DNA of 64,000 bases from Buddleja alternifolia (taxonomy: Eukaryota; Streptophyta; Magnoliopsida; Lamiales; Scrophulariaceae), in the NCBI GenBank assembly GCA_019426215.1, contig CM033401.1:20527134-20591133 (forward strand), in the 5' to 3' direction. Position numbers and translations under genes: made by a program. The notes under the pieces were generated by a model. It had not been told where the DNA came from. It made no database searches and saw nothing but the letters and a program-made list of their open reading frames with translations. Below, in pieces: positions 46,946 to 58,106 of this stretch. Positions within the stretch are counted from its first letter, which is position 1; each line of letters begins with the position of its first letter.

Positions 46946-46993
46946 AAAACGTAACCTCCCTTTTTACATCTCTTCTCAATTCCTGACAGAGGA

Positions 46994-47660
46994 CAGTAAC
47001 TTAGGTTTATTACTTAGGTTGGCCTCAAGGACAGATTGTGGGGCAACCTCCGGAGACTTCGGATTCTTTTTAGGTTATGTGTGTAGGTACTTAGGGTATG
47101 GCTATATATATATATATATATAATGTGCTCAGGTTTTTGAAGCCAAAGATCACCTATAGTACAATAGGTGAGGGGTTAGGACTCTGAGTTGGATAGTAGT
47201 AGTAGGAGTTCGATCCCCACCTACCCTCAATTTATATCATTCTTTTGCTTTCAATAATATCTCCTTCAATTTTGACCCTCAATTTATATCCTTTTGCTTT
47301 AAGAATTAGTTTTTATTTTATATTCTTTTCTTATTATGATGTTTTTAAACTTTTAAGCTTGGTTTATATTTTGATTTTTGATTTTTTATGCCATTTAATT
47401 GTTCGTTAGTTTATGATAAACAAAGCATTCTCTTTAACTAAACCTTTTAAAGAATTACTCGCATGTTTTGAAAGCACATTAGTTTATTTGAAGGTTAATT
47501 TTATATTTTTTTACTTGTGTTACTTTTTATTTTAATTATTTCTTAAAACTAAAAAAAGTTTGAAATTTAGTTATAAATACTAATCGGGAAAAATTTATTT
47601 CAGTAGTAATCCAGACCCTCCCCATAGTGCATTCCTGGATTATAGAAAGTGTTAAATTTG
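46994..47660. other. Upstream and flanking DNA of the F-box locus, second copy
   Basis: Colinear with 30135-30344 and then 34221-34323 and 34773-35200, but without the Harbinger-like element or the 449-bp MITE. It therefore shows the empty sites for both insertions. No gene. Confidence 0.75.
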
Positions 47661-47679
47661 ATAAGATTTTGTGGAGATC

Positions 47680-47840
47680 ACGATGATGATGATGATGGCC
47701 GTGGGTATGGGAATAAGATAAAAAAAAGCCGAAGATAAGATTGTGCCAGTGTTTGCTTACCGATTTTGATTTGATAAGGGGTTTTGGTGGTAAGAGGGTT
47801 AGTATTTCCACCAATATATCATTGTTACCGCTGAGCCCGG
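47680..47840 (-). pseudogene. F-box gene fragment, fourth copy
   Basis: LTLLPPKPLIKSKSVSKHWH on the minus strand is the F-box. The frame then runs through a histidine-rich stretch from a GAT repeat (47685-47697) and AT-rich DNA to 47536. Nearest relative in the window is the fragment at 35215. Confidence 0.75.
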
Positions 47841-48330
47841 TGTATGATCATTGCTGTAGCAAATCTTCTGTCTTTTCGAAAACAACTTCATTAGAGACAT
47901 ACGGATCTCACATAACTTAAAAGAAATCCCTTCACTCTAAAAGGTTCGATTCTTTGTTGCAGCAGAATTGTTAGAATTTGTTATATTAGTAATACATTGG
48001 CCTGCTTGGTTTGCCAAGTGTGAAATTTCTCTTTTTTTTCTGCTCTTTCCTACATTTTTTCACGTTCCTTTTCCGATTTTTTCTCTTTTCTCTCAAATTT
48101 TTTATTCTCCATCTAATTTTTCCTACTTTCTCTTAAACTCATCTATAATAAATATAATAGCTTATATACAATCCTAATATTATAAATAAATTGTAGACAA
48201 AATAATGTTATACAATAATTTCAACAAATCTATAAAATAACAAGAAAGGTTTACATTAAACTAAGAAATTAATTAATTATTTTTATTTCTAATGTAAAAT
48301 TATTGAGGCCACCGTGGCTAGTTTTATTTG
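47841..48330. other. AT-rich stretch, no gene seen
   Basis: Leader-like sequence of the F-box fragment (to about 47950), then pyrimidine-rich and AT-rich DNA. No motif. Confidence 0.4.
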
Positions 48331-48339
48331 AGACGGGAA

Positions 48340-49000
48340 ACAAGAGTACTACTCTAGGTAAAACTCATTTTAGTACCTGAGTTTTACTACTAGTTTTAAG
48401 TTAGTCTTAAAGTTCTTACTTCGTCTAAATCTAGTCCCTCTTGTCAATCTCCGTCATCAATTTCCGGTAATTAAAGGGTTTAAAGGGTACTTTTCTACTT
48501 TTGGGTTAAACTCAATTTAGTCCTTGAGCTTTGTCATAAGTGTCGAACTAGTCTTCAAGTTTTTAATTTGCATTGATATAGTCCCTATAGTCAATATCCA
48601 AAAATTAAAATCAATATTAAAGTTTAGACTGACATATACCTAAGTCCTAATTTTCCACAACTATTACTCCTTCTCTTGGCATTTTCCATTTGCACTTTGA
48701 TTTTCTCCACTAATAGCCCATCACACTCGATGAAGAGACATCCACACTCCCACACAAAGTCTATTCCTTCTTTTTTGATGACAACCCTTTCACCGTCGAC
48801 AACCCATACGCATCTAAGGCAATAACAAATTGAAAGTTACAAAGCAAAACGATGTCGTTTAGAAAATTTGCCGGCATGGTATTTCAAGAGTGAAATGGAA
48901 GCCGTGCAAATAAAACGCATTCTTGTAATAAACAAAACCAAACCCAGACGACGTCGTTGAGGCATGTGCGCGACAGCTGGTTCTAAGACTAAAACACATA
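48340..49000. mobile_element. Mutator-like or other MITE-like non-coding element (tentative)
   Basis: Two related blocks, ACTCATTTTAGTACCTGAGT (about 48364) and ACTCAATTTAGTCCTTGAGC (about 48508), recall end sequences of plant Mutator-like elements. AAAACGATGTCGTTT (48848-48862) and GACGACGTCGTTG (48947-48959) are palindromic motifs. The ends and target duplication are not clear. Confidence 0.3.
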
Positions 49001-49009
49001 ATTGCAGCT

Positions 49010-49550
49010 AATGGAATAAATTAATTAGTGTGATGTCCTGAACTGAATTTGATAAGGGGAGATGGGGGAGTTTCATAGAATAAGAAATAAAGCAAAAGAT
49101 GATAAGAGAATGAGGTGAGAAAACTAGACTAAATTCATTAATTGCCCAAAAATGGGAAAGTTTGCGTGATAGATATAGCTGGAAAAAATCCAAAATATCT
49201 AAAACAGAAAGAAAATGATTGAAATTAAAAGATTCAGTTTGTCTCTGAGTGCTGAATTTGTTATGCCAGCTGACCTTCTTTGATTGGAATTTAGATGATG
49301 AAATCCTACCCATTCCTTTCGTAACAGAATTGTAGTGACATGGCGTTCTCTGGTGATGACAGCGAATTAATGGATCACTGTCATTTGGAGTAAGTGATTG
49401 ACTGTGGCTTTTGACTTTCATTTGACAGCTTAATTGTATTCTCTTAATCCAACTGTGGATCTTTTTTTCCCCAATTGTAGACTGATTTAGGGATTTGGCT
49501 TCGAGTTTCAAACAAGTACCCTGGTTTCTGACCACCCCCCCCCCCCCAAG
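49010..49550 (-). repeat. Probable 3' LTR/UTR of a gypsy remnant
   Basis: On the minus strand, after the integrase tail, a G-run of about 14 (49535-49548) follows GGACAAGGATCATCTT, the usual place of a polypurine tract. The sequence from about 49534 down to 49010 would then be 3' LTR. The open frame across it is not a protein I recognise. Confidence 0.45.
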
Positions 49551-49599
49551 ATGATCCTTGTCCGCAAGGATCAAAAGTTGGAAAATGAGCTCAGATGCT

Positions 49600-50340
49600 A
49601 GTGAGGTCTTCCCAAGTAGCCTATTTTGGAGCTGAATCGACCCAATGAACAAGTCCTTGAGTAGCTGCTTTGTTGTTGAGTTGTACTAATCTTCTGTCTA
49701 AAATGGCGAGTGGAAAAACTTGAATCTGACCCTCATTGTCGATTGCAAGTAGCTGAGTTGATGCTGAGTGGCGGTGACCTATCTTCTTCTTCAAAAGGAA
49801 AGCATGGAATGCTGCATAAATCTGGCTGGATGGAGGTAATAAAAGCTTGTATGCAACAGCTCCAATCTTTTGTATAACAGAGTATGGACCATAGTATTTA
49901 GGAGCTAACTTCATGTTTTTTCTCATGGAGACTGAGGTTCGTCTATAGGGTTGAAGCCTAAGATAAACCTGGTCTCCTTCCTTAAATGATCTTTCAGTCA
50001 TGTGCTTGTCTGCAAAATGCTTGATCCTGTTCTGAGCCTGTGCTAAATTCTTTTTAAGTAACTGAATCATTTGTGCCCTGCATTAAACTATATGGACCTA
50101 GGGGTATGTGTAATGGTGTATATTCATCTAGTGCCTGAAATGGAGTGCTCTGAAGACTAGCATGATAATTAGTGTTATACCAAAATTCTGTTAGGGTACG
50201 GCACCTATGCCATTTCTTAGGTTTTAGATGACACATGCACCTAAGATAAATCTCTAGGCATTTATTGACTTTCTCTGATTGACCATCAGATTGTGGATGA
50301 TATACAGTTGACATGTTGCGATCTTCCAAGTGGGAGCAGG
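49600..50340 (-). pseudogene. Gypsy integrase C-terminal fragment (second chromovirus-like element)
   Basis: 50329-50054 holds the end of the integrase core (STVYHPQSDGQSEKVNKCLE, with the catalytic Glu region). 50070-49621 holds AQNRIKHFADKHM, GDQVYLRLQPYR, KYYGPYSVIQKIGAVAYKL and then AILDRRLVQLNNKAATQG, a chromodomain-like tail. The two frames overlap with a shift near 50060. The 5' part is lost at about 50340 where the Sirevirus gene fragment starts. Confidence 0.88.
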
Positions 50341-50344
50341 ATCC

Positions 50345-51414
50345 TTTTATATCTGCAAGAGAGTTTTGACCGTTGTTTGGAAGTCCATTGCCTTGGGATC
50401 ATCGTCACTGTCTGAATCATAAGAAGAATGCGCCTGAATGGACAAGGGTTCTTTGAAAGCAACTGCTTTTCCACACGCTAGATCTCTTTTGAGAGGTTTC
50501 TCCGAAACGATAAGCTGTTCTTGGTTTTGAAGAGTAGCGTCTGGAGCATGATCTTCTGCAAAGTCCATGATAAGATCATCTCCATCTGCCTTAGCGCTAG
50601 AACTATCTTCAATAATCACTGGAGCAAGAGTGTTGGCATCCTCTTCAAAGATTATCTCCACATCATCCTTAGAAGATATTTCTCGGACAATAGGAACAAT
50701 ATCTGAATGCTGAAAAGCAGAATTAGCAAGAAGTGGCACTGAAGAATAAATTTGACAAAAATTATATAGCCACTGCAACGACACAAAAATGGATGATTCT
50801 GGAAGGAGCTCTGCTGGAGTCACCCCTGTCGTTGGCATAATGTCATTCCATGAAATATTTTCCGAATTGGAGAGCTGGAAAAGTTCTTGCTTAAACACAA
50901 AAACTAGGCTTTCATGAGCAACTACCCACATAGGACCAATAGCGTCGATAGGGTGAATTGGAGACAACCTGGCGCTTGATCCTGGGATAAAGAAAATAGA
51001 GTCTACGATTTTCTCCTTGCTGAAGAACAACAACCTATCGGAAGGCAAGATGGGAAGATTTGAAATATAATTCCTAACAATAGTCCTCTAAAAATGGCAA
51101 AACAGCTTGAGCAAGCGCTGGGTTGCAATGACCCTCGAGAAAATCAATTACTCTTTGATAATGAGTGCGTAACTCCTGTGGATAAAATTCCAAAAAGAGA
51201 AATCCAGAGAATTCATTAACGCCGGCAATATTCTTTCTGAAGATGTGGTCAAAGACTCTGACGGCATCCTTGAGCTTCATGATATTAAAAAGAAACTCAT
51301 AGCATTGTTCATTGTTTATTTTCACATTGGCGCTGGAAGACTCGCCACTTGGAGCGCTGCCATCATCTGGAACAAGATTTGATTGGCTTAGATCTGCAAG
51401 CGCTTGGTGGGGAG
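50345..51414 (-). pseudogene. Second copy of the extra Sirevirus gene (exon 3 fragment)
   Basis: Residues near 51290-51080 (EFLFNIMKLKDAVRVFDHIF ... NPALAQAVLPFLED) align with the exon 3 region at 8950-8700 of the large element (FHRDMRAVFENAQAMDISFN ... EAAQALMPLILDF). Residues near 50440-50350 (SYDSDSDDDPKAMDFQTTVK) align with SDSESDQEAKDFRQAVRN. One frame change lies near 51060. It is cut on the right by an LTR at 51415 and on the left by gypsy sequence. Clear divergence with the pattern kept suggests an older relative whose protein was once under selection. Confidence 0.8.
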
Positions 51415-52757
51415 TGTTAGGAATCCCGTACAGAAAAACACAGACAATTGCAGCGGAAGATTCGAGGATTCCTACCTGTAGATCACAAAAATAGATCTGA
51501 TAATTTTTTCATGGGTTTCGCGAAAATTAGAATAAATAAACATACCCTTTTGATTCGTTTATTGATTCTGCAGAACAGCAATCTTCCAAGGGCTCCTGTC
51601 TCTAAAGCTTCATGCAAAACGAGCCTTCCAAAGATTTCGAAACTCCTCCTTTTCTTGCTAGAGTGGACGGCTAGAGAGGAGTAAGGGGAAAGAGTTCTTT
51701 TTCCTTTTGTGTTGTGTAATCAGATTAGTTACCTTGTCACTTAGGGTTTTTGTTCCACTGTAGGAGTCCTATTTAAACCCCACTAGCTTGTGGAACAAGT
51801 TGGAGACTCCTCCAAGAAACCCTAGAGTGGCCGCCCCTTTAGGGCTCTTTTTGGACTGGGTGGGCTTTTAATTTGCTTGTACAATTTCTAGCCCATGTAT
51901 ATATATTTAAATTTAAATTCAATTTAAATATAATATATACTATTAATTAATTCCAATTAATTAATATACTAATTAAATAATTTAATCTAATCTAATTAAA
52001 TTAATTATTTAATTAATTGATTTAATCTAATTAAATCAATCAGTCCATTTAATTCTTTCTAAAAGATTTACACAAAAAGATACATCCCGCTCGTTTCTTG
52101 TAGCGCGACTCTTTAGGTCCGTCTCAATTGGCAAAGGGAGGAATTAGCTAAGGATGTGAGTGATACCTAGCCAGACCCATGGACTCACATCGTAACCCAA
52201 TTGAGTACGAAATGAATGAATCATTTTACGAACCTCTTGATCATAAATGCCGTATGAGTATAAGCCCTTCACTGACGTATCCCGATCAAGTGAGAGTCAT
52301 GGAAAATGTCAAACTCACTTGATACTGTGCATTAGATTATAGCATAATGAAATTACTAAACTACCCTCAATCCCACATGAGTTAGTTGTAATGCTTTGGC
52401 GAAAGACTTATAATTTCATTAGCCTATAATCGCACAGGATACTTTCTCGTTTACTATCGAGATAGTGAATCCCATCTTGGCGATCACTGATCAACTGCTA
52501 CTTGTCTCATTGATATCGTACTTCGAGGTCGACCCCACCGGCGGGTGATATGGGCCTAACTACTCTGGTAACAGATCCAATAATACAAGCACATTGATCA
52601 TGAACCCTCAGGTCTAAGGTTCACGCATACAATTATGATCAGTAATCCAATTATTGACAGTCACTGAGTAAATACCCATGTGATCGGATTACTACGAGCC
52701 GTGTTCCAATATGTCAATTCCATTGATGACACGAAAAATCCTTACGTGTATTAAACA
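51415..52757 (-). repeat. Copia-type LTR (probable solo LTR), minus strand
   Basis: TGTTAGGAATCCCGTACAGA on the left and TATTAAACA on the right. It contains a TTTAAATAGGA TATA-like block on the minus strand (about 51771-51781) and, in its 52640-52740 part, the block TTGACAGTCACTGAGTAAAT shared with family B LTRs. No clear target duplication (GGGAG and GCAAG). Confidence 0.6.
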
Positions 52758-54398
52758 GCAAGTGGACTGGTCGTGTGTGGTAATAAAGTGGACAATAAAG
52801 TCCGGGTTGTCGAACCTCAAGCACTTGTATTTTAGTTTATGATTTTAAAGCAATTGAAGAACTTAAACTAAAATAAGAATTAACTAAAATATTATGTAAG
52901 TAAGATATAAGAAACAAGATGTCGAAATCAAGATAGCTATGGAAGAGCGCAACTAAGACACATGTGTTGGCATAAATTAATCAATTTTCATTATAAACAT
53001 GTTCTCATATTATTAGACTAATGTTGCTTTGGTGGGAAAAACCTTAAATAATTACTACCTGATGTCTCGGCTGTAACAATCCTATGATTAATTGATGGTT
53101 CTCTAGATATGTCTATCCGAGAATCTAACCAACAATCATGCATTCAAGTTCTAGAATTTTTCCGGATTAATCCGGCTAACTGCACCCGGGAATCTATACC
53201 TATCTCTAGGGCAATTCCCTATTTTTTATGGATTATGTGATGATCCTCTTTGCACCTTAATTACCTTCTCTCGAACGAATAATTTAATCAATAAATCATG
53301 CATATGGTAGCTAAGCATATGATGCATTCAAACAACATCAAGACACAAAGCAACAATAGAATTAATATGACAAACACAATTTATAACTCAATTATCATAA
53401 TTTAGCCTCAACATGGTCTTAGTTCGAAGAATCTATTTCATCATAAAAGATAAAAGATAGGAACTTAAATTAAGATTCATATTCATAGACAAAAATAAAT
53501 CTAAATCTAAGAAACTCCCTCGTATTTTTTATGGTTGAACTTCGATCTTCATCTCTTCCATGCTTCTTGATTTCTTCACCTTCAAAGGTTCTTGATAATC
53601 TTCATAACTAATCTAAGGATGATGAAGATGATGATAGGATGTGTTTAGGCTCCCCCAATGGGGAATGTGTCTTTAAGTGTCTCATAGGATGGTCTTCAAT
53701 CCTCCTTTTATAGCCAAAAAATCCACCTACCAAGAATGTGAGCTACCTTTCTCTTTTCTTTCCACCTACCAAAAATGTGAGCTACCATTCTCTTTTCTTT
53801 CCACCTACCAAGAATGTGAGCTACCATTCTCTTGCTTTCCACCTACCAAGAATGTGAGCTACCATTCTCTTTTCTTTCCACTTACCAAGAATGTGAGCTA
53901 CCATTCTCTTGTTTCCTACCTACTAAGAATGTGAGCTGCCACTTTCGTGTTTTCCAGTGCAGGGATAGTATTTTATTCATAAACTTCTCCACATACCTCC
54001 GAATTGGATGATTTAAGTCCCCATGTGAAGATACGACATACATCTAAAACTTTGTAGAAGGATACTTCATCCAATTCTATCTCTAAATATATCAAAATGA
54101 CGTTCCAATGTGGAGGTTGTTTCTGATTTGGCGCCCAGGTGTGCGGAAATGGTACTAAAACATGATTTTGGCTAACTCCAGCTTATTTCTTGCTTGTTTG
54201 GTCATAGAGGTGTGAAACATCTTGGCCTAAACTTGTTTTATACGTCATTTTTCCACCCTTTCTTCGATTGTATTCACTTACGGTCTGAAATCACTTAATG
54301 CACGAATTAAACGCACAAGTGACAAAATCAAGCGATAAATGAACCTAAAACATAAACGCAAAGGGCCTTAACAACTCGTAAAAATGACTCCTATCAAC
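52758..54398 (-). repeat. Probable 3' LTR of a gypsy (Athila/Tat-type) element
   Basis: On the minus strand it begins TTGATAGGAGTCATTTTTAC right after AAGTTTGGGGGAG (54399-54411), a polypurine tract well known in plant Athila/Tat elements, and ends near the ACCCGGACTTTATTGTCC block (about 52794-52811). No coding. It contains the minisatellite at 53723. Confidence 0.55.
53723..53960 (+). repeat. Minisatellite, about six units of 36-39 bp
   Basis: Unit ACCTACCAAGAATGTGAGCT plus a TACCATTCTCTTTTCTTTCC-like part. Units vary by single bases and small deletions. The open frame over it (STYQECELPFSF repeated) is a by-product of the 39-bp period. Confidence 0.9.
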
Positions 54399-55516
54399 TC
54401 CCCCAAACTTATCAATTGCTCAACCTCGAGCAATAAAAGGTCTACGGTACGAAAAACATCATCAACCAAAAGGAGAAAACAAAAACAACTAACGAACTCA
54501 CTTTCGTGGAGTAAACGATTGCACTTAGCATGTGCAACAAGCCTTTAAACCTTTGAGTTACCTCAAAGGACGGGTTATAGTCTCGTGAGGGTTTGCAGAT
54601 GATATACCCACAAATTCTAACAAACTTTCAATCCCAACCAAATGAATACATCTCAACATAATTAACAAGAATAAATGGCACAAAATCATCCTTTCACAAT
54701 TCACAAATATATATACATATCAACTACTTTTGCTCATGTGACACCAATACTGGAAAAGACTCCATAGGGTGTAGTGAAAATAAATCTAAAGTATTATAGT
54801 CAAGAGGCATCCTTACCAAATTTTGGACATTAGTCCCATATCTATCAACTTTATGATCAAACACAAAGCATAAGAATCATAGAAAATCTCATAGCCATTT
54901 AAATTTCATTATCTCAAGCATTCAAACTTTCAATTCATATGAAACTTTCCAATTAACTTCATTAAGGCTAGATCATGTGCAATATTTTATTCCATTAGGC
55001 TTTCTATGACACCCATGTAACAAGTTTTAGATCAATGACTCCCAAACTAGATAGTTTTGGGACATTAAGTGTAAAGACACTCCTGAGGATTTAATCACTC
55101 GAGTGTCAAAGACCACAAAATAAAACTAGATCTTTTAAAGAATTCACTCATTTTTGGCTTGAGCAAAGCTCAAATTAGCATAATAGTACAGTATATAGGC
55201 ATGAAACTTTTCACCTCCGGTACGTATTACCCTGACCACTTTTGGTCATACCAAAATTCAACATTTTCAATTCATTGTTTAGCATATAAAATTACTACTC
55301 AACTTATAACCTTATGGGAAATCTAAGTTAATATTTCCGGGAAAAATTCCTTAAGTGTCTCAAGATGGTTATCCTCTTAACTCATCTATCCTCGATATAT
55401 GTGCATTGTGAATCATCTAAGGAAATCATTCTCATCTAGGGTCTCCACGAGCAATTTCAAAGGTATATATGTTCCATTAAATTCAATTTATTTCAAGAAA
55501 TCGTGCCATTTTTCCA
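54399..55516 (-). mobile_element. 3' untranslated region of the Athila/Tat-type gypsy remnant
   Basis: On the minus strand, TTGCTCGAGGTTGAGCAATT lies just before the polypurine tract, a hallmark of these elements. The rest is AT-rich without frames. Its 5' side ends at family B LTR sequence at about 55517. Confidence 0.55.
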
Positions 55517-58101
55517 AGTAATCCAATCATTGACAGTCACTGAGTAAATACCCATGTGATCGGATTACTACGAGCCGTGTTCGAATATGTCAATTCCATT
55601 GACATATCTATGATACCTGCTCCCACTAGCCCTATAGTGTTCGACTTGTTAGGATCGTTATGCCCCCACAAGCGATGCCGGCGCAACGGAAGAAATAAAG
55701 TATATAAAACACATATATATCGGCATCCCAAGCTAGGGGGTCAAAGTAATGCACAACAAAAACTAATACGAGTAAAGGGGTTTTAAACCGATTACAAGAT
55801 TTGGGGTTTTATTAAAGTGAGGGTGTAAAACCACAACACAAGGAAAACCACACCAAAAACTTTGGCTCTCATTTTCGAATCCTCACCTCAACATGGAGGG
55901 GTTCGAATCAAACTACCATAAGCTCCTAAAGAAAGAAGCCTCTACAAGGACACACCTCAAGTAAGTTCATACCTTAAGCAAAAGATTGGCTAGATATATG
56001 CTCTAAGGAAATGGAGTCTATGTAGTGAAAGGTGGGAGACAAGAAGAGTTACTAAAAGAAATATCTATGGAAGATAATCTTTTACAACTAATCTTCAAGA
56101 AGAAGTTCTATAGAAGAAAGTCTTCAAAAATCACAAGAGAAGCTAGAAAAATCTACAGATGAAGAACTAAGCTCTAAGCTTTTTTTTCTTTTTAAGTTTT
56201 CATCAAGTTTTAAATGAGAGCAAGAACACCTCCTTTTATAGCCACCAATTTTCGGCCATATGGTGTTAGGTGGAGTAGAAGACTTGTTTTTCTTCACCTA
56301 CCACCTCATTCTCACCTACCATTCCATTCTCAACTACCACCACATGTGTAAGAGAATATTTTTCATTTTCTTCTTCATTTAAAAAACATTACAAGTCAAA
56401 CTTTGACTAGCTTTGAATTTCACTCTTGTGACTTCATTTAATTAAGTCCAACTTAATTAAAATGACTCCCAAGTCTTCCAAGACTTGTTAATTAAATAAT
56501 CTTCATGATTAATTAATAGTAAAATTAGTAGCTTAAATAAATTCCCGGATAATAATAATTTCCGTTAATGATTAATCTCCAAGATTAATTAATAGAAAAA
56601 TTATTTTCCCAAGCCTACTAATTAAAATGTCTTCCACTTAATCAATTAATCTCATTAATCAATTTCACTTTAATCCTAAATCGGATTAATATTCACATAG
56701 TAATTGAATTTTCTTGAGTAAGTGTGTAACCCCATTGTAGGTTCGTTCATGTACTAGTAGTAGGAACACAACCCCGTTGTGCCTTTGCAATTTTCATTGC
56801 TAGATTTAATTACTCCAAGTATTTTAATCCGACCAAGAATTAATTACCGATTAATTCATGGTTCCTACAAATCAAGGATAGTACTAGCCACGCGCCAAGA
56901 AGACCTAGCCATGAACGATTATTAGGTGACCTTTCCGCATTACGATTTTCGCATAAGTAAAATCCTTCCATCAAATATCCCGATCGAATCTAGGACTTGG
57001 ATGTCAGTCGAAATCCCAGTAACTCGATTCTATGTATATCGATCTAAGTGACATTGACCAATTTATCAATCGAGCGAGGAAACACTGCGCCTCCTTAAGT
57101 ATCTACGGCCGGAGGTTCCCATGGTCAATACACTGTGAAGTACATAGGATATGCGCCGATGCTAATGATCAGTGACGAATTCTCTCTTGGCACTCACGCG
57201 CCTCCGTACATAACCAGACTGGACCCAATATGCCCCACTTTATGACTCACCTGGAATCGTGTGACAAATCTAAGTACAGTGAGCGATGCACGAGACGACC
57301 AATGGTGCCTCAAGTCATGAGGACCAATCTTATGCCTACGTAACCGAGGAGATTCCAAATTTGACAATGACTCCAATATGGAATCTCGGCGGGGTTGTTC
57401 AGTTTACTCGATCCCAATGAGAACCCACATACATGCACTGATGTACACCGTATCAGTATCCATGGAATAGGATACACTCTCCAAGAGTGTGCATTGTACG
57501 TGCAAGTCTTTACGAGTCATTGATATCCCTATCTCAATGATTCTATGACTTGGAACATCTTTAAGACCACAACCTTAGAGACGTATTCCATGATTGGCAT
57601 CCCCGATACCAAACACATCTCATAGCTTAAGAGTGATCTAGGGGACTTTATCTAATTGCATAGAATGATAAGATAAAGAAGAAAATGCCATTTATTAAAT
57701 TACTTGACAAGATACAATATAAGACTGTTTAAAGAGTCGGCTACTACGCCCTACAAATGGCGCACTGGGCACCTAACTCTTTCACGACTGGCACTCATCG
57801 GCAGAGCATGTGTCATACAAGTCGAATCTTAGTGCCCAATTAAGATTCATTGACTTGCGAACCCTTTTAAGTGATAAGGTGTAAGACTCTTCCCATGCCA
57901 CGTCTTTATTCCATAAAGGGCAAAGAGTCAAACCTTTATTCACATGGACTATATGTTCAATACTTATTTAGATGTCGTAAAGATTTATATGAACAAAATA
58001 TAAATGCCTTTATTAATTTCGTTTCAATAGTTTGTACAACATAATAAGATGCCCTAATCTAACTATCAGTCCTCATTGGCATCTAGGGCATATACCTAAC
58101 A
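55517..58101 (-). repeat. Copia family B LTR, split by an insertion at CGACT
   Basis: The parts 55517-55646 and 57785-58101 are the reverse complement of 5287-5718 and form the 3' LTR of the pol at 58107. The sense start TGTTAGGTATATGCCCTAGA is at 58101, after a purine-rich AAGTGGAAGAT. The LTR is interrupted by the element at 55647-57784. Confidence 0.85.
55647..57784 (-). mobile_element. 2.1-kb non-coding element with TSD CGACT (solo LTR or similar)
   Basis: Plus-strand ends are TGTTAGGATCGTTATGCCCC and AACTCTTTCA; CGACT is duplicated exactly (55642-55646, 57785-57789). TG...CA ends with a 5-bp duplication indicate an LTR-retroelement product. No frame codes for a known protein. The orientation is inferred from TTTATAGCCACC near 56236 (possible TATA on one strand) and is uncertain. 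A large solo LTR or a non-autonomous element is possible. Confidence 0.8.
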
Positions 58102-58106
58102 ATCTT

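Larger units (their letters stand above)
38068..46988 (-). mobile_element. Chromovirus-like Ty3/gypsy element with nested insertions and a duplicated left end
   Basis: The whole block is flanked by GAGGA (38063-38067 and 46989-46993), and the uninterrupted site is visible at about 30128-30140. On the minus strand: 5' LTR 45007-46988 (split by a solo LTR), gag, protease, RT, RNase H, integrase with a chromodomain-like tail, then 3' LTRs at 39577-39991 and 38068-38446. Gypsy order (integrase last), short LTRs and the tail fit plant chromoviruses, perhaps the Reina group. Two 3' LTRs exist because a segment with F-box start, LTR and MITE is tandemly duplicated. Confidence 0.85.
45007..46988 (-). 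repeat. 5' LTR of the gypsy element, interrupted by a solo LTR
   Basis: Same sequence as the LTRs at 38068 and 39577 (AGCTCAATGAATATCAATGG ... AATTCCTGACA). About 470 bp without the insertion. It includes an expanded GA microsatellite (45094-45177). Confidence 0.88.

Noticed and set aside
49008..49652. A 214-residue protein on the minus strand
   Set aside because: It spans the polypurine tract and LTR region after the integrase tail; the residues show no domain.
53677..53934. Repeat protein STYQECELPFSF
   Set aside because: It is a 39-bp minisatellite in non-coding LTR sequence.
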